Assembly (NCBI GenBank): GCA_018819005.1
Contig: JAHJQU010000512.1
Span: 1 to 9,053, forward strand
Reading direction: 5' to 3'
Origin: Pseudomonadota bacterium
GTDB taxonomy: Bacteria; Desulfobacterota; Desulfobacteria; Desulfobacterales; RPRI01
Length of the DNA stretch: 9,053 bases
Shown here: positions 1 to 6,751 of the stretch, in pieces
Layout of the letters: every line of letters begins with the position of its first letter
Position numbering within the stretch: the first letter of the stretch is position 1
Translations under genes and position numbers: made by a program
Notes under the pieces: model-generated
Database searches by the model: none
Told to the model about the DNA's origin: nothing
What the model saw: only the letters and a program-made list of their open reading frames with translations

Positions 1-1
1 A

Positions 2-82
2 CTCAGGATCTATGACATATCGAGGGCTGATATTGGTTATGACCAGAAAAAAGCAAGGCAACTGAGGCGAAGGCACGAATAA
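2..82 (+). CDS. C-terminal end of an unrecognised protein (partial, runs off left edge)
   Basis: An open frame enters from the left edge and gives 26 residues, ending with TAA at 80-82. The tail is rich in basic residues (KKARQLRRRHE at the end), as in many nucleic-acid-binding or cytoplasmic proteins, but I do not recognise a family. Its reality rests mainly on context: the stop codon sits exactly where a strong intrinsic terminator begins, as expected for the last gene of a transcript. The frame is short enough to be open by chance, so this is a modest call. No function is assigned. Confidence 0.45.
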   Translation, partial: LRIYDISRADIGYDQKKARQLRRRHE

Positions 83-120
83 AACGGAAGCGCGGGATGA
101 TTACTCCGCTTGCCGTTTTT
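81..120 (+). terminator. Rho-independent terminator, possibly bidirectional
   Basis: The stem is AAAACGG plus AAGCG (81-92) pairing with CGCTT (107-111) and CCGTTTT (113-119), with one bulged G at 112 and a loop of about 14 bases. It ends in a T run (116-120). It starts inside the stop codon of the partial plus-strand frame. On the minus strand the same hairpin is followed by TTTTA, so it could also stop read-through from the minus-strand export operon, whose last stop codon is about 390 bases away. Confidence 0.75.
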
Positions 121-507
121 GGTAGACAAAATTTTTGTCAGAGGTGTCTCATTTTCATTGACGAGTTCCAGTGATACAAATAATCATTGACGAGGTATGG
201 AATTTATGAAAAGGTAAACACAGGCTAAAATATTAATATCAATAGAGAAAACAGATTATGTTACGTATAGGTAGGTGTAAGTAAGTCAAGATTTAATTCA
301 GGGTAATGGTGTCGGGCCAAGAGAACTATCTATTATGGCAGAATTATTGCTGTTTCGGTTCAAGCTTAGGACGGCGACATTTGAGAAGCCGCCAATTATT
401 GCTTTAACCGGTAATATTTATGTCCGGATTTGGCGGCTGGTGTTAAGAAATATTCCCGGATTAGGCTTAAAACGGATATAAGATCGGCATGTTTAAAAAA
501 GCCTGCA
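121..507. other. Intergenic stretch with no convincing gene
   Basis: I see no credible coding frame here. It contains a 15-base palindrome (GACAAAA, one base, TTTTGTC; 125-139), an 11-base direct repeat TCATTGACGAG (155-165 and 184-194), a 10-base direct repeat AATTATTGCT (342-351 and 394-403) and the inverted repeat listed at 387-438. It is flanked by a plus-strand terminator on the left and the 3' end of the minus-strand operon on the right. It may therefore be decayed mobile or spacer DNA, but no element can be named. Confidence 0.5.
387..438. repeat. Inverted repeat downstream of the export operon
   Basis: AGCCGCCAA (387-395) is the exact reverse complement of TTGGCGGCT (430-438), separated by 34 bases. 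CCGG tetramers lie inside at 408-411 and 424-427. It sits about 70 bases past the last stop codon of the minus-strand operon, so it may form a 3' mRNA stem. There is no adjacent T run, so I do not call it an intrinsic terminator. Confidence 0.45.
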
Positions 508-1638
508 TCACCCCAGTTTTTTTCTGAACCGCATCACGGCGGCAAAAAACAGGCAAAGTCCGAAGGTTACCATTGCCACAGTTTCAGGTATAAGATCCTT
601 AAAGGATGTCCCTTTCAGATATATCTCACGCAGTATCACTATATAATACCGTAGCGGATTGAGGCGCGTTATATGCTGAATTACAGGGGGCATGTTGGCG
701 ATCGGTATGAAAAAACCCGAAAGAAGAATTGCAAATATCATGAAAAACCAGGCAACAAATAGAGCCTGCTGCTGTGTATCCGATATCGTTGAAATGAAGA
801 TACCTAGTCCGAGTGTTGAAATGATAAAAATTGAAGATTCAAAAAGGAGAAGAAGCAGGCTCCCTTTTACTCCTATCCCGAAAATAAGATAGACAAATCC
901 CATTGAAATCATTATCTCCAGAATGCCTAGGATGCTGAAAGGTATTATCTTGCCGATAACAAGCTGATATGACTTTATCGGAGTTACCATGAGCTGTTCC
1001 AATGTTCCTATCTCCTTTTCACGCACGATGCCCATGCTTGTGAGAAAGAGGGTTATTATGAGAAGAATAAGAGCGATAATTCCCGGCACTATGTAGAGTT
1101 TGCTTTCAAGATTCGGGTTGAACCAGAACCTCGGCTCCATTTCAACCCTGCGTATATTTTTAACCTGAAGGCTTAAATCGGGCGAATATTCGATGAGCCT
1201 TTCCTGGTATTGCTGTACAATGTCCGTAATATATCCGAGCGATACTCCGGCGGAATTTCCGTCCACCCCGTCAACGAGAAGCTGTATGTCCGGTTTTTTT
1301 TGAAGAACAATGTCTCGCTGGAAATGCCTGGGTATTACTATGGCAAGGTTCGCCTTCCCTGAGTCAAGGTAGGATGAAAGCCTGGTATAATCCTCTTCAA
1401 AGCCTGTGATTTTGAAATATCTTGAATGAACAAACCGGTTGATAAATTCCCTGCTGTACGGAGTTTTATCCTGATCATGAAAAACAATTTTTATGTTTTT
1501 TACATCGGTCGTTATGGCATTGCCCAAAACAAATATTTGAATGAGGGGAACCACAAACAGGATTCTGACCATAGAGAAGTCCCGGAAGATCTGTCTGAAT
1601 TCTTTCTGAACGAGATAAAATATCTGACGCATCCTCAC
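508..1638 (-). CDS. ABC-2 type transporter permease (YbhR-like), second permease
   Basis: This is an integral inner-membrane subunit of an ABC exporter. In the 376-residue reading, a first membrane segment lies at about 24-42, then a large extracytoplasmic region (about 43-180), then five hydrophobic segments from about 182 to 370. The ABC-2 signature REKEIGTLEQLMVTP is at about 206-220, just after the second membrane segment, as in YhhJ/YbhR permeases. The length fits the family (E. coli YbhR is about 368 residues). The longest reading starts at GTG 1638, which overlaps the upstream stop by 4 bp. The ATG at 1632 has GGAG five bases upstream and is the better start, giving 374 residues. It is the last gene of the operon and probably forms a heterodimer with the preceding permease. 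The substrate cannot be read from the sequence; the E. coli YbhFSR homologues are reported to affect drug and cation efflux. Confidence 0.9.
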   Translation of the reverse strand: MRMRQIFYLVQKEFRQIFRDFSMVRILFVVPLIQIFVLGNAITTDVKNIKIVFHDQDKTPYSREFINRFVHSRYFKITGFEEDYTRLSSYLDSGKANLAIVIPRHFQRDIVLQKKPDIQLLVDGVDGNSAGVSLGYITDIVQQYQERLIEYSPDLSLQVKNIRRVEMEPRFWFNPNLESKLYIVPGIIALILLIITLFLTSMGIVREKEIGTLEQLMVTPIKSYQLVIGKIIPFSILGILEIMISMGFVYLIFGIGVKGSLLLLLFESSIFIISTLGLGIFISTISDTQQQALFVAWFFMIFAILLSGFFIPIANMPPVIQHITRLNPLRYYIVILREIYLKGTSFKDLIPETVAMVTFGLCLFFAAVMRFRKKLG

Positions 1639-2741
1639 TCCAGGGTCGTTTTAAACCGTATGGTTGCAATTGAGAGCATGAATAGTCCTATGCCGGATAA
1701 GGCTGCCGCATGCTGCCACAGCTCCGCAAGGCCGATTCCTTTGAGCATTATGCCGCGGATGATTATAAGAAAATAGGTGGCAGGCACCACTTTTGATATG
1801 TATTGAAGCGGGAGAGGCATGCTTGCTATCGGAAAAATAAAACCGCTCAGCATTATAGTGGGAAGAACTGTTGCCATGAGTGTAGCGAGCATCGCTATCT
1901 GCTGCGTTTTTGCGACTGCCGAAATCATAAGTCCGAAACTTAAGGCGACAAATATGTAAATAAGCGACAGGACGGCGATCAGGGATAGGCTTCCGTTGAT
2001 GGGCACTTTGAACAGAAGGCGGGCAAAAATAATGATGATTATTCCATTGAAAAAACCGAGGGTGATGTACGGAACTACTTTTCCCACGACGATTTCTATA
2101 GGGTGAACCGGCGACACAAGGATCTGTTCGAGGGTTCCTGTTTCCTTTTCGCGGGTTATGGTAATAGATGTCAGAAGAGAGCATATGAGAAGAAGTATGA
2201 GGGCGACAAGGCCCGGCACAAAAAAATTTGCGCTCTTCATATCGGGATTATAAAGAATCCTGGGTTCAAGGCCGAGTATTCCAGGAGACCGGTGATTCAG
2301 TTTCTCATTAAATAACTGAGCGACACGGTTGCTGTAATTGTTTATGAATGTCCCGACGTTCGAATCGGCCGCATCAACAATAAGTTGAACTTTTGTAATG
2401 CGCTTTGAAATGAGACTTTCCGAAAAATCTCCGGGGATAACAAGCGCCATCTGAATATCCCGTTTTTTAAATAATGATTCTATCTCGTTGCGCTTAATAC
2501 CCGTGTATCTGAGAATAAAGAACCGGTTTTCGGTAAAACCTCGTATGAGTTCCCTGCTTTCCGGAGTTTTGGAATCATCAATTACGGCAAAGGTCAGGTT
2601 TTTCATGTCAAGAGTTATGGCATAACCGTAAAGAATTATCATGAGAACAGGCATAAGGATAATAATAAGCAGAGATCGCCAGTCCCTGAAAATATGGGTA
2701 TATTCTTTAATGATTATGCTTATTGTTCTTCTGAGTTTCAT
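1635..2741 (-). CDS. ABC-2 type transporter permease (YbhS-like), first permease
   Basis: A 368-residue inner-membrane exporter subunit with the same architecture as the next gene. It has one N-terminal membrane helix (about 22-42), a soluble extracytoplasmic domain (about 43-170), then helices at about 172-195, 217-244, 250-276, 281-305 and 340-362. The ABC-2 signature TREKETGTLEQILVSP is at about 196-211. The two permeases are similar along their whole length (for example a shared ILYNP/FWFNP element before the second helix), indicating an old duplication. The start is ATG 2741. Its upstream 16 bases carry no clear Shine-Dalgarno, because an 87-bp inverted repeat fills the gap to the ATPase gene. 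Its stop overlaps the next gene's GTG by 4 bp, so the two permeases are probably translationally coupled. Substrate unknown. Confidence 0.9.
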   Translation of the reverse strand: MKLRRTISIIIKEYTHIFRDWRSLLIIILMPVLMIILYGYAITLDMKNLTFAVIDDSKTPESRELIRGFTENRFFILRYTGIKRNEIESLFKKRDIQMALVIPGDFSESLISKRITKVQLIVDAADSNVGTFINNYSNRVAQLFNEKLNHRSPGILGLEPRILYNPDMKSANFFVPGLVALILLLICSLLTSITITREKETGTLEQILVSPVHPIEIVVGKVVPYITLGFFNGIIIIIFARLLFKVPINGSLSLIAVLSLIYIFVALSFGLMISAVAKTQQIAMLATLMATVLPTIMLSGFIFPIASMPLPLQYISKVVPATYFLIIIRGIMLKGIGLAELWQHAAALSGIGLFMLSIATIRFKTTLE

Positions 2742-2757
2742 CTGAATTTGTAATTAC

Positions 2758-2844
2758 TCAGCCGCAGATCTACGCTGATCGTCACTGATATTTTTTCTTT
2801 GTATTTAAATCTATCTGCGTTCATCTGTGTGAATCCGCGGCTGA
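2758..2844. repeat. 87-bp imperfect inverted repeat between ATPase and permease genes
   Basis: The ends are perfect 8-base complements (TCAGCCGC at 2758-2765, GCGGCTGA at 2837-2844). The inner parts continue as imperfect complements with a near-10-base rhythm: GCAGAT, GCTGAT, CACTGAT on the left and ATCTATCTGCG, CATCTGTG, ATCCGCGG on the right, around an AT-rich centre. It begins immediately after the stop codon of the second ATPase gene and ends 16 bases before the ATG of the first permease gene. It resembles a dispersed intergenic repeat I recall from several environmental bacterial phyla, but copy number cannot be judged from one window. In mRNA it could fold into a long hairpin within the operon. 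Confidence 0.75.
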
Positions 2845-3576
2845 TTAGTTCTGACCAACAATATGTATAAAAATATCCTGCATGGTAGTTTTGTTGTATT
2901 TTTGCTTAAGATCTGTCGGAGTTCCGAGCTCGATTATTTTTCCTTTATGCATGATCGACACTCTGTTGCAGTATTCGGCTTCATCCATGTAATGTGTGGT
3001 TACAAAGACTGTTTTCCCGCTGCTTGCTATTTCATATATTATTCGCCAGAAATTGCGCCTTGATATCGGGTCAACACCTCCTGTCGGCTCGTCGAGAAAA
3101 ATTATTGACGGATCATGAAGCAATGAAGTGCTTAAAGCCAGTCTCTGTTTCCATCCAAGGGGCAATGATCTTGTTAAAGTGTTTTTCATTTTATCAAGGT
3201 TTAACTCTGAGATCAGTTGATCTGTTTTGCCGGAAATCTTTTCTCGAGAGAGTCCGTATATGCCGCCATAGAATTCTATATTCTCTTTAACGGTCAGATC
3301 GTCATAAAGGGAAAATTTCTGGCTCATGTAGCCGATATTTTTTTTTATCTTTGCGGTTTCTGAATTGATACTGAAACCCGCGACCGTTGCTTCTCCCGAC
3401 GTAGGCTTCAAAAGACCGCAAAGCATTTTTATCGCGGTTGTCTTGCCGGCCCCGTTTGCACCAAGGAATCCGAATATTTCACCCTTGTTGACCTCAAAAG
3501 AGATTTCATCTACGGCAATAAATTTTCCGAAATGGCGGCTTAGTTTTGATACGCTTACCGCATTGTCAGTTTCCAT
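2845..3576 (-). CDS. ABC transporter ATPase, second subunit (YbhF C-terminal-half-like)
   Basis: A 243-residue cytoplasmic ATPase that would power the two ABC-2 permeases. Visible motifs: Walker A GANGAGKT (39-46), Q-loop Gln86 in GYMSQKFSLY, Walker B IIFLDE with catalytic Glu163, D-loop GGVDP, and switch His195 in TTHYMDEA. The signature, normally LSGGQ, is degenerate here: LPLGW at 138-142. The protein ends soon after the core fold (TMQDIFIHIV near the C terminus), without the longer accessory region seen in its partner. It overlaps the preceding ATPase gene by 11 bp, with AAGGGA about nine bases upstream of ATG 3576. E. coli YbhF carries two such domains in one chain; here they are separate proteins and presumably assemble as a heterodimer. 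Its own nucleotide pocket is canonical and would pair with the intact signature of the partner. Confidence 0.92.
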   Translation of the reverse strand: METDNAVSVSKLSRHFGKFIAVDEISFEVNKGEIFGFLGANGAGKTTAIKMLCGLLKPTSGEATVAGFSINSETAKIKKNIGYMSQKFSLYDDLTVKENIEFYGGIYGLSREKISGKTDQLISELNLDKMKNTLTRSLPLGWKQRLALSTSLLHDPSIIFLDEPTGGVDPISRRNFWRIIYEIASSGKTVFVTTHYMDEAEYCNRVSIMHKGKIIELGTPTDLKQKYNKTTMQDIFIHIVGQN

Positions 3577-4501
3577 GCCCGATTTTCCCTTCGATAAGGC
3601 CTATGAAGACATCTTCAAGGGATGGAGCAATACGTTCAATATTTAATTGCTGACCGAGAAGATCATAAATCTTTGAGCGGATATCTTCGCTTGAAAAGCC
3701 GGGCGGAAAAGTAAGATGCAGGCTGTCTCCGAAAGATTGAACTGAAATTATTCCCGGAATTTGAGCAATACGATTTGACTGCAGGACCAGGTTATGTCCG
3801 GTTATTTTATAGATATGATTATGCATCAGGCCGGTAATTTTTTCGGGCTTGCCAATAGCGAGTACGGAGCCTTCATGCATGATTGCTATTCGATCACATA
3901 AAAGCGCTTCATCCATGTATGGTGTTGAAACAAGAATTGTAACACCTTCTTTTTTTAACTCCTGTAAAATTTCCCAGAATTCACTTCTTGAAACAGGATC
4001 AACACCGGTTGTCGGTTCATCAAGAATAAGCACAACAGGGTTATGTATAAGAGTACAGGAAAGGGCCAGTTTCTGCTTCATTCCTCCTGAAAGCTGACCC
4101 GCGAGTCTTTCTGAAAAAGGCTCAAGGTTGCTGAACTTAAAAAGTCGTTTTTTCCGTTCGGCCATCTCCTTTTTAGGAACTTCAAACAGGTTCGCGAAAA
4201 AATTCAAATTCTGACTGACTGAAAGGTCCGGGTAGAGAGAAAATCTCTGGGGCATATAGCCTGTTATGCTCCTTATCTCTCTTACGCTCTTTGATACGTT
4301 CAGGCCGGTTACTGAAAGTTCCCCGGAGTCAGGTGAAATGAGTGTGACAAGAGTCCTTATTGTCGTTGTTTTTCCGGCTCCGTCAGGACCTATTAAACCG
4401 AAGAGTTCGCCCTTTTCGACATCAAGGCTCAAATTTTTTACCGCTATGTTTTTACCGAATGATTTTGAAAAGTTTATAATGCTGATTACAGGCTGCATCA
4501 T
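3566..4501 (-). CDS. ABC transporter ATPase, first subunit (YbhF N-terminal-half-like)
   Basis: A 311-residue cytoplasmic ATPase. Walker A is GPDGAGKT (38-45), Q-loop Gln85 is in GYMPQRFSLY, the signature LSGGM is at 137-141, and Walker B LILDE gives catalytic Glu162. The switch position that is normally His in T-H-Y-M-D-E-A is Pro194 (STPYMDEA). I recall the same Pro in N-terminal domains of YbhF-like proteins, so it looks like a family trait, not damage. Residues about 225-311 form a C-terminal accessory region like that of other ABC-2 ATPases. The gene starts at ATG 4501, overlapping the adaptor's stop codon by 4 bp (ATGA); a second ATG follows at once (4498). Upstream GGGA is only a weak ribosome site, so translational coupling is likely. 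It overlaps the next ATPase gene by 11 bp. Confidence 0.92.
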   Translation of the reverse strand: MMQPVISIINFSKSFGKNIAVKNLSLDVEKGELFGLIGPDGAGKTTTIRTLVTLISPDSGELSVTGLNVSKSVREIRSITGYMPQRFSLYPDLSVSQNLNFFANLFEVPKKEMAERKKRLFKFSNLEPFSERLAGQLSGGMKQKLALSCTLIHNPVVLILDEPTTGVDPVSRSEFWEILQELKKEGVTILVSTPYMDEALLCDRIAIMHEGSVLAIGKPEKITGLMHNHIYKITGHNLVLQSNRIAQIPGIISVQSFGDSLHLTFPPGFSSEDIRSKIYDLLGQQLNIERIAPSLEDVFIGLIEGKIGHGN

Positions 4502-5316
4502 GTTTCCCGTTGTACGATTACAGATACAGGCATACCGATTTTTAATATTCCTTCCATATTCTGAACCGAAACTTTTGCGGAAAATACCAGGGAAGCCTTT
4601 GTTTCTTCGGTCATTATTGTTTTAGGAGTAAATTCGGATTTGTCGGAAATCCAGGTTACCTGCCCTTCGAGTGTTTTATCATCAATCCCGTCAATCTTAA
4701 TCCGAACCTTCTGGCCAAGTTTTATAAAGGGAAAATTTTTTTCATCTATGTATATTTTTGTCCAAAGAGAAGTTATATCTGCAATATCGCAAACAGGGCT
4801 TCCTGTGGCAAGGAGTTCCCCGCTTTCAACATAACGGACAAGGACTGTCCCTGAAACCGGAGCTGTGATTGTTGATTCTTTAAGCTGCTTTTTTATAATC
4901 CTGGCGGCGGATTCAACCTGATTTTTCCTGCTTGTGACTGCGTCTATGGAGGATTTAATGTACCTGATCCGCTCGTCTGCCGCATCAAGCTGTGTTTTCA
5001 GATCATCCACACTTTGCTGCGATGTGGCTTTTGACTTAAGGAGAGCAAGGAACCGGTTATATTTTATACTTATATTTTCTCTTTCAATTTTTGCGCTTTC
5101 AAGCTGCGAAAGAGCGGCGCTGTGCTGATTGTTGATTTCCTCGATTGCAGAGCGGTTTTGATCGAGCTGATATCCGAGTTTTTCAGTTTCTACAGTTGCA
5201 AGCACCTGCCCTTCTTTAACTCCCATTCCCTCGTCGAAGTTGAGCTTCTTTATTATGCCACTTGCCTGTGAACTTACCCGTGTTGTATTTGTATCCATTA
5301 TTCCTGAAAAGTTCAT
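4498..5316 (-). CDS. HlyD/YbhG-family periplasmic adaptor (membrane fusion protein), N terminus out of frame
   Basis: This 272-residue reading is the body of a membrane fusion protein that would link the ABC exporter to the periplasm or outer membrane. Near the N terminus is a half lipoyl-like motif (about 16-45, SSQASGIIKK then EGMGVKEGQVLATVE). A long hydrophilic helical hairpin, probably coiled coil, covers about 46-145. The second lipoyl half (STITAPVSGTVLVRYVESGE) begins near 148, followed by a beta-barrel region to the end. No signal peptide or anchor is present when translated from ATG 5316. The same frame stays open upstream (to a TAA at 5409-5407) and reads Ser-Cys-Ser-Lys-Lys-Thr-Glu-Thr-Gln just before this Met, which looks like the start of a mature lipoprotein. 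The missing hydrophobic leader is in a neighbouring frame (see 5313-5423). Joined, the protein would be about 308 residues, near the family norm. Confidence 0.88.
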   Translation of the reverse strand: MNFSGIMDTNTTRVSSQASGIIKKLNFDEGMGVKEGQVLATVETEKLGYQLDQNRSAIEEINNQHSAALSQLESAKIERENISIKYNRFLALLKSKATSQQSVDDLKTQLDAADERIRYIKSSIDAVTSRKNQVESAARIIKKQLKESTITAPVSGTVLVRYVESGELLATGSPVCDIADITSLWTKIYIDEKNFPFIKLGQKVRIKIDGIDDKTLEGQVTWISDKSEFTPKTIMTEETKASLVFSAKVSVQNMEGILKIGMPVSVIVQRET

Positions 5317-5423
5317 TTGAGTTTCCGTTTTTTTGGAACATGAGAAATGGCAAGAAGAAGGAAAATAAAGACAATTTTTTGCAACCGGACAAGAGATGCG
5401 GGAAAATTATTTTGGCTTTTCAT
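5313..5423 (-). CDS. Out-of-frame signal-peptide leader of the adaptor gene (frameshifted 5' end)
   Basis: An ATG at 5423 opens a 36-codon frame with a basic/polar start (MKSQNN, an Arg at 13, a Lys at 16) and a hydrophobic core IVFIFLLLAIS at 17-27, which is a typical export signal. It ends at a TGA (5315-5313) that overlaps the adaptor ATG 5316 as ATGA. After the core the frame loses sense (HVPKKRKLK). The adjacent frame reads Cys-Ser-Lys-Lys-Thr-Glu, as expected after a lipobox. A run of seven A on the coding strand (5334-5328) lies in phase as A AAA AAA, so a -1 shift there would fuse leader and adaptor. Possible explanations are a sequencing indel, a real mutation or natural frameshifting. 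Confidence 0.6.
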   Translation of the reverse strand: MKSQNNFPASLVRLQKIVFIFLLLAISHVPKKRKLK

Positions 5424-5474
5424 ATGTTTTTATTCCGGGTTCAGTTTTGATAAGTATTATAAAAGGACCAATCC

Positions 5475-5512
5475 AATCAGCTTTATTGATAATATACTAT
5501 AGAATCAGCTTT
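5475..5512 (-). promoter_or_regulatory. Direct-repeat pair flanking the -10 box, candidate operator
   Basis: AAAGCTGATT on the minus strand occurs exactly twice, at 5512-5503 (inside the promoter spacer) and 5484-5475 (just past the expected start site), 28 bases apart. Repeats spaced at nearly three helical turns on one face around a -10 box suggest a binding site for a repressor. No regulator gene is in the window. Operator function is inference. Confidence 0.35.
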
Positions 5513-5522
5513 TTAGTGTCAA
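5494..5522 (-). promoter_or_regulatory. Candidate sigma-70 promoter of the export operon
   Basis: On the minus strand a perfect TTGACA (5522-5517) is followed after 17 bases by TAGTAT (5499-5494). An alternative -10, TATAGT, lies two bases earlier. Transcription would start near 5487, giving a leader of about 64 bases before ATG 5423. The match and position relative to the operon are good, but the -10 is only 4 of 6. Confidence 0.5.
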
Positions 5523-5686
5523 GGAAGTTATTCTAAGCGTGCTTTTGTGTTGACTTTTCTGCTTCTTCCTGAAAAAAGAATGCGAGTCTTTTGTGCTTCC
5601 ATTATATTTATTATCGCCCCGATCCTTATAATAAACGATAGGTATAAACTGACAGGATAAATGTTTTTGTTAGGAGTAACCGGACC

Positions 5687-6736
5687 ATGGACATGAAGCG
5701 AGACTATTACGAGGATGTTAAATTATTTACTTCAGGCGTGGTTTTTTTCTGGTTTATGGTCCTTATGGTTTTTCTCGCCGCATATCCGTTTCTTGTAAAA
5801 AACTATTACGTTTACGTGGCAAATTACATTGCCATAAATATAATTGTAGTAATCGGCCTTAATATTCTTGTAGGTTATACTGGGCAGATATCTCTGGGGC
5901 ACGCCGGATTTTTTGCCATAGGCGCCTATGGGACTCTTATTCTAATGACCAAGCTTAGCTTCCCTTTTCTTCTGGCGCTTCCCGTATCAGCACTTATTGC
6001 TTCTGTTTTCGGATTTCTCCTCGGACTTCCCGCCTTAAGACTCGAGGGCCCGTATCTTTCGATAGCAACGCTCGGGTTCGGCCTTACGATTACCCGTGTA
6101 ATCGGGAAAATCGAATATTTTGGAGGAAGGCAGGGGCTTCATGCGCCTGAGCTTGTCATAGGCCCCTGGCATCTCAATACAGACCGGGATTTTTACTATC
6201 TTCTTATGGTTATTACGGTGCTGATAACCGTCGGTGCCCGCAATCTGATAAAGACCCGTGTAGGGCGGGCATTTGTTGCAATAAGGGATGCCGATATTGC
6301 GGCGGAGACGATGGGCGTCAATCTTGTATTTTACAAGACTCTTGCTTTTGCCGTAAGTGCATTTTACACCGGCATTGCGGGGGGGTTGTTTGCCTTTGTT
6401 CTGCGATTTATCGAACCTGAACTCTTTTCGCTGTTTATGTCCATAATGTTTCTCGCCATGGTTGTTGTAGGAGGGCTTGGATCAATAATGGGTTCCATCG
6501 CCGGGGCCTGCCTTCTCGGCTGGCTTGACTTGCAGTTAAGAAATATTCTGAGCCTTCCCTACATAGGATCATGGCTTGAGAGCCTTTCCAAAAGCTATTT
6601 TTCATTAACTGGCGTTTCTAATATCCAGTTCATTCTGTTCGGTTTAATAATGGTTCTCATAATGCTTTTTGAACCTCTGGGAATATTCGGATTCTGGATC
6701 AGGACCAAGAAATACTGGAAAACCTGGCCATTTTAA
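5687..6736 (+). CDS. livM: Branched-chain amino acid ABC transporter permease LivM
   Basis: A 349-residue polytopic inner-membrane permease of the HAAT (hydrophobic amino acid uptake) ABC importer family. The LivM hallmark GLNILVGYTGQISLGHAGF lies at about 57-75, followed by GLPALRLEGPYLSIATLGFG near 113-132. The cytoplasmic coupling loop is around 193-215 (GRAFVAIRDADIAAETMGV), and a final helix ends near 340. The start at ATG 5687 is supported by AGGAG ten bases upstream; the second ATG at 5693 would be too far. livH follows after 15 bases, so the two form one transcript. The order livM then livH is the reverse of E. coli livHM. No binding protein (LivJ/K) or ATPases (LivG/F) are in the window, so the specificity could be branched-chain amino acids, amides, urea or another HAAT substrate. 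Confidence 0.9.
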   Translation: MDMKRDYYEDVKLFTSGVVFFWFMVLMVFLAAYPFLVKNYYVYVANYIAINIIVVIGLNILVGYTGQISLGHAGFFAIGAYGTLILMTKLSFPFLLALPVSALIASVFGFLLGLPALRLEGPYLSIATLGFGLTITRVIGKIEYFGGRQGLHAPELVIGPWHLNTDRDFYYLLMVITVLITVGARNLIKTRVGRAFVAIRDADIAAETMGVNLVFYKTLAFAVSAFYTGIAGGLFAFVLRFIEPELFSLFMSIMFLAMVVVGGLGSIMGSIAGACLLGWLDLQLRNILSLPYIGSWLESLSKSYFSLTGVSNIQFILFGLIMVLIMLFEPLGIFGFWIRTKKYWKTWPF

Positions 6737-6751
6737 GTAAAAGAGGATTTC

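Larger units (their letters stand above)
5424..5686. other. Divergent intergenic region between export operon and livM
   Basis: This region separates the two divergent transcripts. Its left half holds the candidate export-operon promoter and the repeat pair. For livM I see only a TATAAT at 5627-5632 without a matching -35 box at the usual distance, and a TTGACT at 5550-5555 without a -10, so no livM promoter is called. The livM ribosome site is AGGAG at 5672-5676. Confidence 0.5.

Noticed and set aside
155..194. CRISPR-like repeat
   Set aside because: Only two copies of an 11-base motif with an 18-base gap; no array.
430..654. Plus-strand open frame of 74 codons overlapping the 3' end of the last permease
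   Set aside because: Most of it is antisense to the permease, and there is no convincing ribosome site or family resemblance.
1426..1776. Plus-strand open frame of 116 codons across the two permease genes
   Set aside because: It lies opposite two clear ABC-2 permeases joined by a 4-bp overlap; its translation shows no domain and has the composition of an antisense shadow.
2758..2844. Inverted repeat as an intrinsic terminator
   Set aside because: There is no T run after the stem on the minus strand, and the downstream permease genes clearly belong to the same operon.
3566..4501. Pro194 at the H-loop as evidence of a pseudogene
   Set aside because: All other motifs are intact, and the same Pro is, as I recall, common in the N-terminal domain of YbhF-like ATPases, so it is more likely a family feature.
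5550..5632. Promoter for livM built from TTGACT (5550) and TATAAT (5627)
   Set aside because: The boxes are about 70 bases apart and neither has a suitable partner at 16-18 bases.
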